From: CAVIQK01 sp963644945
Lineage (GTDB): Bacteria; Bacillota; Clostridia; Christensenellales; DTU072
Assembly (NCBI GenBank): GCA_963644945.1
Contig: CAVIQK010000007.1
Coordinates: 1-64,000, forward strand
Length of the DNA: 64,000 bases
Direction: 5' to 3'
The notes below the pieces were generated by a model. The model did not search any database and was not told where the DNA came from. It saw only the letters and a program-made list of their open reading frames with translations. Below are positions 6,778 through 15,989 of this stretch, in pieces (position 1 is the stretch's first letter; each line of letters opens with the position of its first letter). Position numbers and translations under genes: made by a program.

Positions 6778-7593
6778 TTACTTTTTGATAATTCCGTCAA
6801 GCGGAGTCAAGTGCCATAGATCTACAAGTCCTTGCAAAATGTCATCGCTAATGACATTGACAACATGGTCTAGTGTAAGCATATAAACTTGTGCGGTTTT
6901 TTCGACGGTTTCTATTAAGCCGAATGTTTCGTCTATATCTTTTCCCGTGCCGTAGATTCCGTGATTCGTCCATACGACTAGACGATATTTTTGCATCTTC
7001 TGGGCGGTCGCAATTCCGATTTCTTCGGTTCCGCAAACCATACAAGGAAGTACGCCTACTCCGTCGGGGAACACTACTATTGCTTCTGTATTGCTACGCC
7101 ATAGTTTTTCTGTAAAAAGTTTGTCATCGGGCTTCAATACTGCCGACATGCACATTGTATAAGTGGGGTGTGTATGCATAACAATGCGGTGGCTAGGATC
7201 AATTTTCAGCCTTGTTGCATGTGTCATAAGGTGAGCGGGGCATTCACTTGTAAACTTCCCGCCGTCACGCCATCCCCACAAAAGTTCGGCGGTTTTGAGA
7301 TCGTCGGCAATACGAATTATTCCAAGATTGGCTTCGGGATCTTTTATAACGTTTTTGAAATATTTGCCGGTCCCCGTAAACAAAAAATATTTACCTTTCA
7401 AAATGTCGTCCGCAGTAAAGTTGAGCGGAATCGTGCGTAAAATTTTTGTGGTGTCAAGATACTCTTTCAATTCATTTTCATCAAGAATTTGAGATACGTT
7501 TCCTCCGTTTCTTTCATCCCAACCTTGACGATACATGTTGGCTGTTACATCGCACATCTCTTGAATGAATTTCGATTCTAAAATGTTTTTCAT
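6778..7593 (-). CDS. rhaD: L-rhamnulose-1-phosphate aldolase
   Basis: A 271-residue class II aldolase that splits L-rhamnulose 1-phosphate into dihydroxyacetone phosphate and L-lactaldehyde. Visible family features are NGGNVS near residue 30, the catalytic Glu region TSECPAHLMTH, the zinc ligands in HTHPTYTM and the third His in TNHGIYGTG. Length matches RhaD (about 270). ATGGAGAAAACTC precedes the ATG. It is monocistronic here; rhamnulokinase lies about 27 kb away with nagA, and no rhamnose isomerase is seen. The iron-type alcohol dehydrogenase upstream could reduce lactaldehyde, but this is inference. Confidence 0.92.
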   Translation of the reverse strand: MKNILESKFIQEMCDVTANMYRQGWDERNGGNVSQILDENELKEYLDTTKILRTIPLNFTADDILKGKYFLFTGTGKYFKNVIKDPEANLGIIRIADDLKTAELLWGWRDGGKFTSECPAHLMTHATRLKIDPSHRIVMHTHPTYTMCMSAVLKPDDKLFTEKLWRSNTEAIVVFPDGVGVLPCMVCGTEEIGIATAQKMQKYRLVVWTNHGIYGTGKDIDETFGLIETVEKTAQVYMLTLDHVVNVISDDILQGLVDLWHLTPLDGIIKK

Positions 7594-7622
7594 GAGTTTT
7601 CTCCATATTGATTCTTTTCAGA

Positions 7623-7640
7623 TTTTGGTCAAAACCAAAA
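7623..7640. promoter_or_regulatory. Inverted repeat at the rhaD transcription start
   Basis: TTTTGG and CCAAAA separated by 6 bp, just downstream of the predicted rhaD start. It could be an operator or a short RNA hairpin. Confidence 0.35.
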
Positions 7641-7649
7641 CCTATTTTT

Positions 7650-7658
7650 ATTGTATCA
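7650..7658 (-). promoter_or_regulatory. Extended -10 promoter of rhaD
   Basis: The minus strand reads TGATACAAT, an extended -10 element. No good -35 box is present at 17 bp, which fits an activated promoter. Confidence 0.5.
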
Positions 7659-7718
7659 CAAACCACACTAAAAATAAAAGATAATTTTGCATAATTTAAT
7701 TTCCACGATTTTTAGAAA

Positions 7719-7751
7719 TTAAAAGAGTGCAAATCTTGGGATCTGCACTCT
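7719..7751 (-). terminator. Terminator after the dehydratase gene
   Basis: Perfect AGAGTGCA / TGCACTCT stem (7744-7751 with 7724-7731), then TTTTAATTT on the minus strand. Confidence 0.8.
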
Positions 7752-7769
7752 CTATGTTTAGAACAATTG

Positions 7770-9662
7770 TTAGTTGATTTGTTTGTTTTTGTTTTCTTGT
7801 CTTTCTCTATATACGGAAGGGACAAGTTTGAATATTTCTTGTTCTAGTCCGTCAACATCCGAGAACATTGCGGTATCTTGGAGAATTTTTAGAGAGTCTT
7901 CAAGTTGTTGATGATTGACATCTTGGAGTTTGTTGACAAAAATTCCGGGGTTGGAGGTCTTATCTACGTCTTCATCACCGAATCGCAATTCTTCGAACAT
8001 TTTTTCGCCCGGTCTTAAACCGGTAATTACGATAGGTATATCTTTGTCGGGTTCTAGGCCGGACAAACGAATAAGGTCACGTGCCAAGTCAATTATATAG
8101 ACAGGTTCGCCCATATCAAGAACAAAAACTTCACCGCCCTTGGCAAAAGCACCTGCTTGCAAAACAAGAGTGACGGCCTCAGGAATTGTCATAAAGTAGC
8201 GTTTCATTTTTTCACTCGTCACAGTGACGGGTTTTCCTGCGTTGATTTGTTTTAAGAACGTAGGAATGACCGAACCGGACGAGCCGAGAACGTTGCCGAA
8301 TCTAACGGCAGCAAGGACTGTTTTGAAATTCTTTGCTCTGTCTTCCAAAATAAGTTCTGCTATTCTCTTGCTTGCACCCATAATATTAGCAGGGTTGACT
8401 GCTTTGTCGGTAGAAATCAAAATGAATTTTTTGACTCCGTTTTCTTCGCACTCTTCTATTACGTTTTTAGTACCGAAAACATTATTTTTTATGGCTTCTT
8501 CGGGGGCTAGTTCCATCATCGGCACGTGCTTGTATGCTGCGGCATGCAAAACTATTTCGGGCTTGTACGCCTTCATCACGCAATCGATTTTTACACGATC
8601 TCTCACTGTCCCCATAACAAGAGAATATCTGCTTCTTTCGAATTCTTTTTTGAATTCTTCGTTCAACTCAAACATTCCGTTTTCATTATGGTCAAATATA
8701 ACGAGGTGTTTGCATCCGAGTCTTAAAACTTGACGACAGATTTCCGATCCTATACTTCCTGCTCCGCCCGTAACCATAATTACTTTGTCTCTTATAAAGG
8801 AATCTAGCAATTCGGCATCAACTTGGTGCGGTTTTCTTCTAAGTAAGTCGTCTATCTTGATTTCTTTTAGTCCTATTGCATCTTGAGACAAAACATTTTG
8901 GGCATTGGCAATATTGGTACAAGTTTTGATACTTACTTTGAATTGCGAAATGTAATTGTATAGGCTACGCATTTCCTCACGATTGATTTCGGTTATTGCG
9001 ATAGCGACGGTTTGGGCATTGTATTTTTTGATGGTTTCTTCGAGACGCTCTCTTCCGCCTACGATTTTTACGCCTTGGACATAATTTCCTTTAAGTTCGG
9101 CATTATCGTCAATTATCGCAACGGGGTTGTAGCCGTCTTGAGGGTTGTTTAGGAATCTTTTTATAAGAGCAGATCCCGTATATCCGCCACCGTAAATGAT
9201 AATGTTCTTGCTTTCGGTGTATTTGTCACCGAGCAACGCTTTTTTCGCAAGAAGAATGTATCTCGGCATAAATCTTTCTAATAGCACTAGACCTAAAGCC
9301 AATGCGCAATAGTTGAAAACAAAAGATATGGTAACCTTTTCTATCGCGTCGTTGACGGAACATATTACTTGTATAACAAAAAGCACCACGAACGAGATAA
9401 TATAGGATATAACGATCTTTATTACTTCGATTGTGCCTGCATATTTCCACACGACTTTATATCCGCCCATCAATGCATTGGTCAAAAGCGGAACCACTAT
9501 GGCAATCAACCAATAAATCGCCACTTGCCAATTATCTGCCTTGACTATTTGGTCAATGGTGTTCATTTCCATTAGCCACGTAAGGAAGAATGCAAGCGAC
9601 ATTACCACAATGTCAAAAAACAAGGCTCTTAATACTTTATAATTGTTGTTGATCTTTTTCAT
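7770..9662 (-). CDS. Membrane UDP-sugar 4,6-dehydratase (PglF/CapD/WbpM-like)
   Basis: A 630-residue protein with several membrane helices in residues 10-130, a first nucleotide-binding domain (IIIYGGGYTG at 154-163), and a catalytic SDR domain (TGGAGSIGSE at 298-307). The active-site segment STDKAVNPANIMGASK at 417-432 has Met in place of the usual SDR Tyr, the hallmark of the PglF/FlaA1/WbpM inverting or retaining dehydratases. These enzymes turn UDP-GlcNAc into a 4-keto-6-deoxy sugar for surface glycans or protein glycosylation. It is the last gene of a probable operon (21 nt after the nucleosidase gene). The downstream aminotransferase is not in the window. Confidence 0.9.
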   Translation of the reverse strand: MKKINNNYKVLRALFFDIVVMSLAFFLTWLMEMNTIDQIVKADNWQVAIYWLIAIVVPLLTNALMGGYKVVWKYAGTIEVIKIVISYIISFVVLFVIQVICSVNDAIEKVTISFVFNYCALALGLVLLERFMPRYILLAKKALLGDKYTESKNIIIYGGGYTGSALIKRFLNNPQDGYNPVAIIDDNAELKGNYVQGVKIVGGRERLEETIKKYNAQTVAIAITEINREEMRSLYNYISQFKVSIKTCTNIANAQNVLSQDAIGLKEIKIDDLLRRKPHQVDAELLDSFIRDKVIMVTGGAGSIGSEICRQVLRLGCKHLVIFDHNENGMFELNEEFKKEFERSRYSLVMGTVRDRVKIDCVMKAYKPEIVLHAAAYKHVPMMELAPEEAIKNNVFGTKNVIEECEENGVKKFILISTDKAVNPANIMGASKRIAELILEDRAKNFKTVLAAVRFGNVLGSSGSVIPTFLKQINAGKPVTVTSEKMKRYFMTIPEAVTLVLQAGAFAKGGEVFVLDMGEPVYIIDLARDLIRLSGLEPDKDIPIVITGLRPGEKMFEELRFGDEDVDKTSNPGIFVNKLQDVNHQQLEDSLKILQDTAMFSDVDGLEQEIFKLVPSVYRERQENKNKQIN

Positions 9663-9683
9663 GATTTTGTCCTAAATCCTTAT

Positions 9684-10349
9684 TTATATCATCGACAGAA
9701 CTCGAGTGACGGCTTCTACGCCTATTCTCGATGCTCTCTCGCCTAATTCGTAATAACTAATCGGTGCTTTTTCGTCCGCTCCGTCGCTTATAACTCTCAA
9801 CGAGATACCTTCTATCCCTTGCATGTGGCAAACTTCTAGGACAGATCCCGATTCGCAGTCGCATGCTACGGCACCAAACGTTTTGTTTAGAAACGAGGTT
9901 TTTTCCTTGCTTGCAACGAACATATCGCCTGTCGCTATCGTGCCGATTATGGCACCGTCTATTGCTTTGGAGAATGCTTCGACAAGGCGAGGAGACGATG
10001 CAAGATAAATACCGAGTCCTTCAATGTTTCCGAGAGGTTGTCCGTCTGCGGTCATATCGAAATCGTGCTGGACGGCATCTTTTGCGATGACTACCGATAG
10101 AGGTTTTGCGGTTATTCCTCCCGCTATACCGGTGTTTATCAGTATAGTTGCGCCGAATCTGTCAATAAGCGTGGTGGCGGCAACAGCCGATGCGACTTTG
10201 CCAATCCCCGATTTTACAACGCAAATATCTTTTCCCGATAACTTGCCTTTTATGAAGGTAAGTCCCATTGCGTTGATTTTTTCTACATTTGAAATTGTTT
10301 CTTCGTATCCTTTCAACTCCACATCGAGAGCGACTATTATTCCTATCAT
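9684..10349 (-). CDS. MTA/SAH nucleosidase-like phosphorylase-family protein
   Basis: A 221-residue protein of the purine nucleoside phosphorylase fold, close to 5'-methylthioadenosine/S-adenosylhomocysteine nucleosidase. It keeps the N-terminal Glu position (IIVALDVELKG), the GxGKVAxxxAAxxLI stretch and the catalytic-Asp region ISDGAD. The ribose-binding VEMEA motif of true MtnN reads CDCES, so one Glu is kept and the other is Asp. It may be a genuine but divergent nucleosidase or act on a related nucleoside. The start overlaps the previous stop by 4 nt (ATGA), showing translational coupling. Confidence 0.75.
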   Translation of the reverse strand: MIGIIVALDVELKGYEETISNVEKINAMGLTFIKGKLSGKDICVVKSGIGKVASAVAATTLIDRFGATILINTGIAGGITAKPLSVVIAKDAVQHDFDMTADGQPLGNIEGLGIYLASSPRLVEAFSKAIDGAIIGTIATGDMFVASKEKTSFLNKTFGAVACDCESGSVLEVCHMQGIEGISLRVISDGADEKAPISYYELGERASRIGVEAVTRVLSMI

Positions 10350-11281
10350 GAGTGCATTATAAATGTTATTGCTCCTTCTTTAATTCCGCTTTCGCCATAC
10401 GTAGGATCTGTATTCGCAATGATTTCGGATGTTTCCGAATCAATTCCGGCTTTACCGATTTTTCCTATATGGTTTATAGATTTTGTCAATACGTCTCCTA
10501 TCGAATCCGAAATAGTTGTTGTATATTTGTCACCGGTCTTCTCTACATTGGCGACTTTACATACTGCCATGAACACCGCTTCGGTCGTCTTTTGGTCGAG
10601 TCCGTCTAGGGAAACTTCGGCATTAGACAAAGACATTGCCCCTTCCGAATCTACCGACATTGTTGCCTTATATGTGACAAAGGCTTTTTCGGGCCATTTG
10701 ACGATTTTCAAATCGGGAAGAGTACTAGATATTGATGTGATATCTAGAGAAAACGCCACAGATAAAGTCTTATTTTCTTTAGCAATCGTCACCGATTCTG
10801 CTTGCATCCCTATGGACGATACATAAGCAGTGTTTACATCCGTAGAAGCGAAGATTTGATTGAAAATATATGCAAGCATGCCGTCCGACACTTCATACAA
10901 ATAACTCCCGCCTTTGTTTAGCGATGCATTGAGATAAAGTAGTGAGGAGTACTTGGGCACACCGTTGAGAACAAGAAGTTTTGAAAACATCTCATTTGCT
11001 TCGGTCCTATCTTCTTGGGTGTAAGGATTGGTGATATATTGCGACTCTTTTGCTTTGCAAAGATTCCATGCCGCTTTTATTATCGTGAAAAACTTTTCGT
11101 CTTGTAGTCCTGCATCGGCAAGAGTGACACCTTCTGCTATTTCGAGCGTATCGAGTTTTAGAGTAGAAACTTTCAAAAGCCCTACTACACAAATGGCAGC
11201 GGCAAGAAGCGCAAGTATAATCACTATTACGATAATTGTTTTTAACAAGCGTTTTACACAAGGAACTTGTGGTATAGCCAT
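10346..11281 (-). CDS. Membrane-anchored protein of unknown function
   Basis: A 311-residue protein with one N-terminal membrane helix (about residues 13-36) preceded by basic residues, and an extracellular domain of about 270 residues rich in Ser, Thr and Asp. There is no lipobox and no domain I recognise. AAAGGAG gives a clear start. It lies 61 nt after the GH95 gene and overlaps the nucleosidase gene by 4 nt, so it is probably co-transcribed with both. Confidence 0.7.
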   Translation of the reverse strand: MAIPQVPCVKRLLKTIIVIVIILALLAAAICVVGLLKVSTLKLDTLEIAEGVTLADAGLQDEKFFTIIKAAWNLCKAKESQYITNPYTQEDRTEANEMFSKLLVLNGVPKYSSLLYLNASLNKGGSYLYEVSDGMLAYIFNQIFASTDVNTAYVSSIGMQAESVTIAKENKTLSVAFSLDITSISSTLPDLKIVKWPEKAFVTYKATMSVDSEGAMSLSNAEVSLDGLDQKTTEAVFMAVCKVANVEKTGDKYTTTISDSIGDVLTKSINHIGKIGKAGIDSETSEIIANTDPTYGESGIKEGAITFIMHS

Positions 11282-11342
11282 ATTATTTCTTCTCCTTTTC
11301 TGTATTGTTATATGTTAACACATATACGACGATATTGCAACT

Positions 11343-13505
11343 CTATCTTGTTGCGGTACCGCCTACGGACTTGTTTCCGTTTTGTTTTAGTCCCTTAACC
11401 TCTATCTTTTTGAACGAATCGGGGAATAATTCGGAAAGAGTCGCCTTGCCCTCTAAAACGGCAACCAACATCTCCGCAATACCTGCAGTCAGCCCGAAAT
11501 TGCCGTCGATTTGGAACGGGGGATGAGCGCAAAGTAAAGATGAATAACATCCGCCTCTTCCTTTGCCGTCAGGCTTTACCAAATGGTTGTAGTGACGGAG
11601 AAGAGTTTTTGTATATTTACCCTCTAAAAGCCTTGCCGACATACAAAGTTTCCACGACAAAGACCAACCTGTGCCGTAGAGTCCTCTACGTTTTATAACC
11701 CTCTTGGCTCCTTCGAATAGTGCGGGATCATTCTCCGTAATTTGGCAAGACGGATACAAACCGTAAAGGTGAGATGTATGACGATGTTTTACTTCGGTTT
11801 CGGGATAATCTTCGCTATATTCAAGTATGCGTCCGTCGTGTCCGAGTTTATATGGCGGTAGTTTTGATAATGCGATTTTAGACTCCTCAACAACGTTGTC
11901 AGGTTGCCCAAACCCTAGTTTTTGATAAATGTCTATAAGTGCAGTAAAGACGTCTCTTATAATAGAAACCTCTATCGTTGTATAGGCATCGAGGTAGCAA
12001 CGAGTCTTGCCTTTGTAGTAAGCATTTTCGGGAGACGTTGCAAGAAGGGGGACTCGAAATCCTTGATAATCTTCTAGATAATCAAGATAAAATTCTGCCG
12101 ATCCTCTGATGATAGGGAACAGTCTTTCGTAGTACTCTTTTTTGTCGTATATAAGTGCGCTTTCATATAACGTGGAACAAAGCCATCCGCCACCGCTTAC
12201 AAAATATGCATACGACATAGGACTTGTTTTGCTTTCTCCGCCGACAGGATTGGCAGATCCCCAAAAATCGCTATTATGGTTGAGGCACCAACCTTTCATA
12301 CCAAAAGTTTCTTTTGCCACAATTTCGCCGGTCTTCATTATTTTTTCGGTAAAGTCTACAAGAGGAATAAAACACTCATGCAAATCGGTAATCTCTGCAC
12401 ACCAATAATTCATTTCGGTATTTATATTTATAGTGTGGTGAGTGTTCCACGGCGGTTGAACGGAATCGTTCCATATTCCTTGCAAATTGGTGGCAGGGCT
12501 ATTTTCACGTGAGGATGAAATCAAAAGGTATCTGCCGTAATCAAATTCGGTGACAATCAAAGCAGGATCTTCTACACCTCTTTCGTATTTTTTTATTGCT
12601 TCCCTAGTCACTAGAGGAGAATTTTCGATATCGTTTACCTTAAAGTCCACCCTAGAAAACAGCGCTTGATAATCGGCTCTGTGGGCATCAAAAATTTCTT
12701 GAAAACTCTTCTTTGCACATTTACAAACTCTTTCGTAAAGTGCATTTTCATCTACGACTTTGGAAACGGCAGACATAACCGTCAAACGAAGATATTTATA
12801 TTCTTTTATCTCGAACCCTTTGGCTGTTTCCAAAAGTTGCCCGTCTGTATCTATTTTCACGACATAGGCAAACTCTTGTCCTAGATGCTCATCGTAAATT
12901 ATGTTTCCGCCGGGGTTAGTGTAATAATGGGGATAAACTCTTGACGGGGCAAGACCTTTTATGATTACTGCGGAATCTACGACCTTTACGGTATGTTTTA
13001 GTTCGTTGGTTACCTCTATTTTAGAGTTTATTTTATATGCCGAAACTCTTTCTTTTACATAGCAAGAATCGGGGTGAGAAACAAAAGATTTTTCTTCAAT
13101 ATTCCCGTCTTTATTTGAAAATCTAACGGTATGTAAAGAGTCGGTAAGCGACAATATTCTCTCGTAATTTTTACGGCTTTTTTTAATATCGGAAGTCAAT
13201 GTAATTGTGCCGAGAGGCATGTATCCTTCGCAAAAATCTCCGCAAATGTTTTTATAAATGACATCTTCGGCTTCCTTAACTTTGCCTTCCAAAAACAGTT
13301 CTCTTGCCTTTTTTAGGCTCACTCCGCCGTCTTTTCTCCATTTTTGCATGCCTTCGTATCCCGACCACAAAAAAGCATCGTTGAGATACATATGCTCGTT
13401 TTGTAAATTTCCGTCATCCATGACTCCGATGACTCCGTTGCCGAGAGGATAACATTCTTCCCATGCGTTTGCGGGGCGTAAATCTCTTAGAAAACTATTT
13501 TTCAT
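11343..13505 (-). CDS. GH95 family glycoside hydrolase (alpha-L-fucosidase type)
   Basis: A 720-residue protein with the GH95 pattern: WEECYPLGNGVIGVM near residue 15, LNDAFLWSG near 41, YMPLGTITL near 95, LQGIWNDSVQPPWNTHHT at 341-358, the paired Asn region NINTEMNYW at 360-368, SPEN at 491-494 and DGNFGLTAGIAEML near the C-terminus. GH95 enzymes release alpha-1,2-linked L-fucose (a few act on alpha-L-galactose). No signal peptide is present, so it should act in the cytoplasm on imported oligosaccharides, which fits the GPH sugar symporter nearby. Gene order suggests an operon with the lipoprotein 15 nt upstream. Confidence 0.9.
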   Translation of the reverse strand: MKNSFLRDLRPANAWEECYPLGNGVIGVMDDGNLQNEHMYLNDAFLWSGYEGMQKWRKDGGVSLKKARELFLEGKVKEAEDVIYKNICGDFCEGYMPLGTITLTSDIKKSRKNYERILSLTDSLHTVRFSNKDGNIEEKSFVSHPDSCYVKERVSAYKINSKIEVTNELKHTVKVVDSAVIIKGLAPSRVYPHYYTNPGGNIIYDEHLGQEFAYVVKIDTDGQLLETAKGFEIKEYKYLRLTVMSAVSKVVDENALYERVCKCAKKSFQEIFDAHRADYQALFSRVDFKVNDIENSPLVTREAIKKYERGVEDPALIVTEFDYGRYLLISSSRENSPATNLQGIWNDSVQPPWNTHHTININTEMNYWCAEITDLHECFIPLVDFTEKIMKTGEIVAKETFGMKGWCLNHNSDFWGSANPVGGESKTSPMSYAYFVSGGGWLCSTLYESALIYDKKEYYERLFPIIRGSAEFYLDYLEDYQGFRVPLLATSPENAYYKGKTRCYLDAYTTIEVSIIRDVFTALIDIYQKLGFGQPDNVVEESKIALSKLPPYKLGHDGRILEYSEDYPETEVKHRHTSHLYGLYPSCQITENDPALFEGAKRVIKRRGLYGTGWSLSWKLCMSARLLEGKYTKTLLRHYNHLVKPDGKGRGGCYSSLLCAHPPFQIDGNFGLTAGIAEMLVAVLEGKATLSELFPDSFKKIEVKGLKQNGNKSVGGTATR

Positions 13506-13520
13506 ACAAAAATCTCCGTT

Positions 13521-14492
13521 TTATGCCTTCTTTGCATAAGGCGTTTGTGTATTTTCAAATGCGTCGGGCGACATTTTTACATCGGTTTTCATCGTGACGT
13601 TTTCAAGCACAATGCAATTTTTGAACGCATTTACTCCTATATAGTCAATATATGAAAGATCCACCGTTTTTAGGGTTTGTAGTCCGGTATTTTTTCTTGT
13701 GCCGTCTGCCGTTTTATAATCGTAATAGAACGCATTGTCGCCGATTCCTTTTATTTCGACAACTTGTCCGTCCACCGAATAACTCTCGGGAATAACAATG
13801 TTTTCGTAGGGCAAATTACCGTATTTCAAACCTGTCACCACGTAGATATTCAAGGTCTTGTCATATTCGACATTCAAATCGATGGCTCCGTTGACTCTTT
13901 CCGTTCCGTCACGAATGATCTCTTCGCCGTAATAAAACACTGAAGAAGTCCCCATAATCTCGGTAGAAAAATCAACTTCTCTTTCCATTTCTTTATCTAG
14001 ATACCATTTTGTCGGGCGATTGTATCCGTCGGTGGTCGTGATGCTTGTAGGCGTAGATATGGTTTCACCCTCTTTGTAGGTTTTCACAATGTCCGCAACA
14101 TGCCATTTTTCACCGGTTTTTACCCTAAAAACAACGTAAGCATCGGTTGTTTCTTTGATGAAAGCATCTTCGTCTTTGTAAACCTTAACCACCAAAGTTT
14201 TTGTTTGTCCGTCTTTTTGTTTGGCAGTCACTACGGCTGTTGCTGTCAGCAGTCCGATACTATTATCTTTCGCCACAATATAGCCGTCTGATACCGTCAA
14301 AATATCTTCGTTCGATGACGAAAATTCTACTCCTTCGGCATTTTCTATAGGTAGGCTTTCTTTGTCCCCTACCAAAATGGAAATTTCGTCTGTTGTAAAA
14401 GAAAAATCAGGCGTTTTTTCGCATGAAACGGCAAAAATTAAGGCGATAAATAAAAAAATCACAACCGTTGTGATTAAAAAAAACTTTTTCAA
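13521..14492 (-). CDS. Lipoprotein with Ig-like and leucine-rich (BspA-type) segments
   Basis: A 323-residue lipoprotein: hydrophobic signal ending in FAVSC (Cys24), a bacterial Ig-like (BIG2-type) stretch in roughly residues 30-105, a middle region of unknown fold, and a C-terminal segment with LRR_5 features (IKGIGDNAFYYDY, LKTVDLSYIDYIGVNAFKNC). Such proteins are displayed on the cell surface; binding partners are unknown. The start overlaps the SDR gene stop by 4 nt, and the GH95 gene follows at 15 nt. Confidence 0.85.
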   Translation of the reverse strand: MKKFFLITTVVIFLFIALIFAVSCEKTPDFSFTTDEISILVGDKESLPIENAEGVEFSSSNEDILTVSDGYIVAKDNSIGLLTATAVVTAKQKDGQTKTLVVKVYKDEDAFIKETTDAYVVFRVKTGEKWHVADIVKTYKEGETISTPTSITTTDGYNRPTKWYLDKEMEREVDFSTEIMGTSSVFYYGEEIIRDGTERVNGAIDLNVEYDKTLNIYVVTGLKYGNLPYENIVIPESYSVDGQVVEIKGIGDNAFYYDYKTADGTRKNTGLQTLKTVDLSYIDYIGVNAFKNCIVLENVTMKTDVKMSPDAFENTQTPYAKKA

Positions 14493-15211
14493 TATATTCC
14501 TCCGCCGTCAACCGAAAGAATCTCTCCCGTTATAAAAGACGATTCTGCCAAAAACTTTATAGATTTTGCCACCTCTTCGGGGCGACCTAGTCTCCCCAAA
14601 GGAATAGAGTCATCGAGTCCGACTCGTTCTACTTCCGTCAACATTTCTGTGTCTATGGCTCCGGGTGCCACCGCATTTACACGTATGCCCATCGGGGCGA
14701 CCTCTTTCGATAAGGCTTTGGTAAAGCCGATAATTCCTGCTTTCGACGCAGAATAGACAACTTCCATACTCCCGCCGACTCTTCCCCAAATCGACGAAAC
14801 ATTGACTATAGAGCCACTTTCGGTGCGGAGCATTTTCTTTAGGATTTCCTTTGTAAAAAGCATTGTGCCGGTCAAATTGACATTTACCATACGGCAAAGT
14901 TCATCGTCTTCTTGTTCGGTAAAAAGATCTCTTCCGGAGATCCCCGCATTGTTGACCAACACGTCTATTGTAGGGTACATAGAAGAAAGTTTTTCGGCAG
15001 TCTTTTTGACTTCTTCAAAATTGCCTAAATCAAGTTTTACAATGTCTGCTCTTGTATATTTAGAAATCTCATTGAACAAAAAAAGAGCATCTTCTTCATG
15101 CGTGTTGTATGTTATGACGACATTATATTGGGACTTGGCAAATTCTAGGGCGGTAGCCTTGCCTATTCCCCTAGACGAGCCTGTAATAACAACTGTTTTA
15201 TTCATCTTCAT
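14489..15211 (-). CDS. Short-chain dehydrogenase/reductase, FabG-like
   Basis: A 240-residue classical SDR: TGSSRGIGKA cofactor motif at about 11-20, NNAG, catalytic Ser in NVSSIWG, YSASK with Tyr and Lys, and the PGAI segment. This length and pattern match 3-oxoacyl-ACP reductases, but the operon holds no fatty acid synthesis genes, so it may reduce a sugar or other carbonyl substrate. The start lies within the end of the ECF gene (14-nt overlap) with AAAAGG upstream. Confidence 0.85.
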   Translation of the reverse strand: MKMNKTVVITGSSRGIGKATALEFAKSQYNVVITYNTHEEDALFLFNEISKYTRADIVKLDLGNFEEVKKTAEKLSSMYPTIDVLVNNAGISGRDLFTEQEDDELCRMVNVNLTGTMLFTKEILKKMLRTESGSIVNVSSIWGRVGGSMEVVYSASKAGIIGFTKALSKEVAPMGIRVNAVAPGAIDTEMLTEVERVGLDDSIPLGRLGRPEEVAKSIKFLAESSFITGEILSVDGGGIY

Positions 15212-15869
15212 GATGATGCCTTTTTAGAAGATGTTTTTGGGGGTGTTCGTTTAAGTCGTATCCCATCATTTCGTATCTTTGAGTTCTCGGAGTACAAATG
15301 TAGCATACGAAGGTCAAAATTAACACTGCAAGCGAATCTACGAATCTTATTGCCGCACTTGCCACTAGCGATGCAACAATCTGCGCACCTACTTCTGCCA
15401 TGTGAAGATCGGTCATCAAAATCTCACTAAGTGCCGTATATAAAATGTTGGTATATACGTCCATGTGATATGCCCCGCTGCTCAAAAGAGGGACAAGGGA
15501 TGAGATGATTGTAGCAATAAGGTAGTTGATGAATGCTATGCCCATTACCGCAAGTCCGTTTTTGTAGCCTTTTGTACGAGCGGTAAGACCTACCGACAAA
15601 GCCACGCCTATTGAAATCAAAACATTGAGAAGAGCGTCTGCTTTTAGCACGATAAACTGCACAAGCATTGTGACTATAGAAGTTATAATGCCGGCAGTAG
15701 GTCCTAGAAGAAATGATGTATAAGCCGTACCTACGGTGTCAAGATAAAGCGGAATGTCCAACCATTTCATCAAAAAGAATAGTCCTATATTCAAAATACA
15801 GCCTATTATGATGATAAAAACATGATATTTGGAAAGTTTTACTCCGAAGAGTTGTTTTATTTTATTCAT
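15198..15869 (-). CDS. ECF transporter S-component (CD3073-type)
   Basis: A 223-residue membrane protein with about six helices and the LDTVGTAYTSFLLGPTAGII pattern of ECF-transporter substrate-binding subunits. It would bind a vitamin or similar micronutrient and dock with the shared EcfAAT module, which is not in the window. The C-terminus (residues 209-223) is His-rich (HPQKHLLKRHHHEDE), which could bind metal. First gene of the operon leading to the SDR, lipoprotein and GH95 genes. Confidence 0.8.
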   Translation of the reverse strand: MNKIKQLFGVKLSKYHVFIIIIGCILNIGLFFLMKWLDIPLYLDTVGTAYTSFLLGPTAGIITSIVTMLVQFIVLKADALLNVLISIGVALSVGLTARTKGYKNGLAVMGIAFINYLIATIISSLVPLLSSGAYHMDVYTNILYTALSEILMTDLHMAEVGAQIVASLVASAAIRFVDSLAVLILTFVCYICTPRTQRYEMMGYDLNEHPQKHLLKRHHHEDE

Positions 15870-15905
15870 TTTTGTCCTTATGGTGCAATATATTCAGTTT
15901 TTATT

Positions 15906-15934
15906 ATTGTATAATAAACCTCCGTTTAAGTCAA
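15906..15934 (-). promoter_or_regulatory. Promoter of ECF-SDR-lipoprotein-GH95 operon
   Basis: The minus strand reads TTGACT (15929-15934), 17 bp, TACAAT (15906-15911). Confidence 0.8.
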
Positions 15935-15936
15935 AC

Positions 15937-15960
15937 AAAAAGCGGTCACTATGGACCGCT
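15937..15960 (-). terminator. Terminator after GPH symporter
   Basis: Perfect AGCGGTC / GACCGCT stem followed by TTTT on the minus strand, immediately upstream of the next promoter. Confidence 0.8.
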
Positions 15961-15989
15961 TATATGTGTCTATAAGATTTTAGAGTCTG

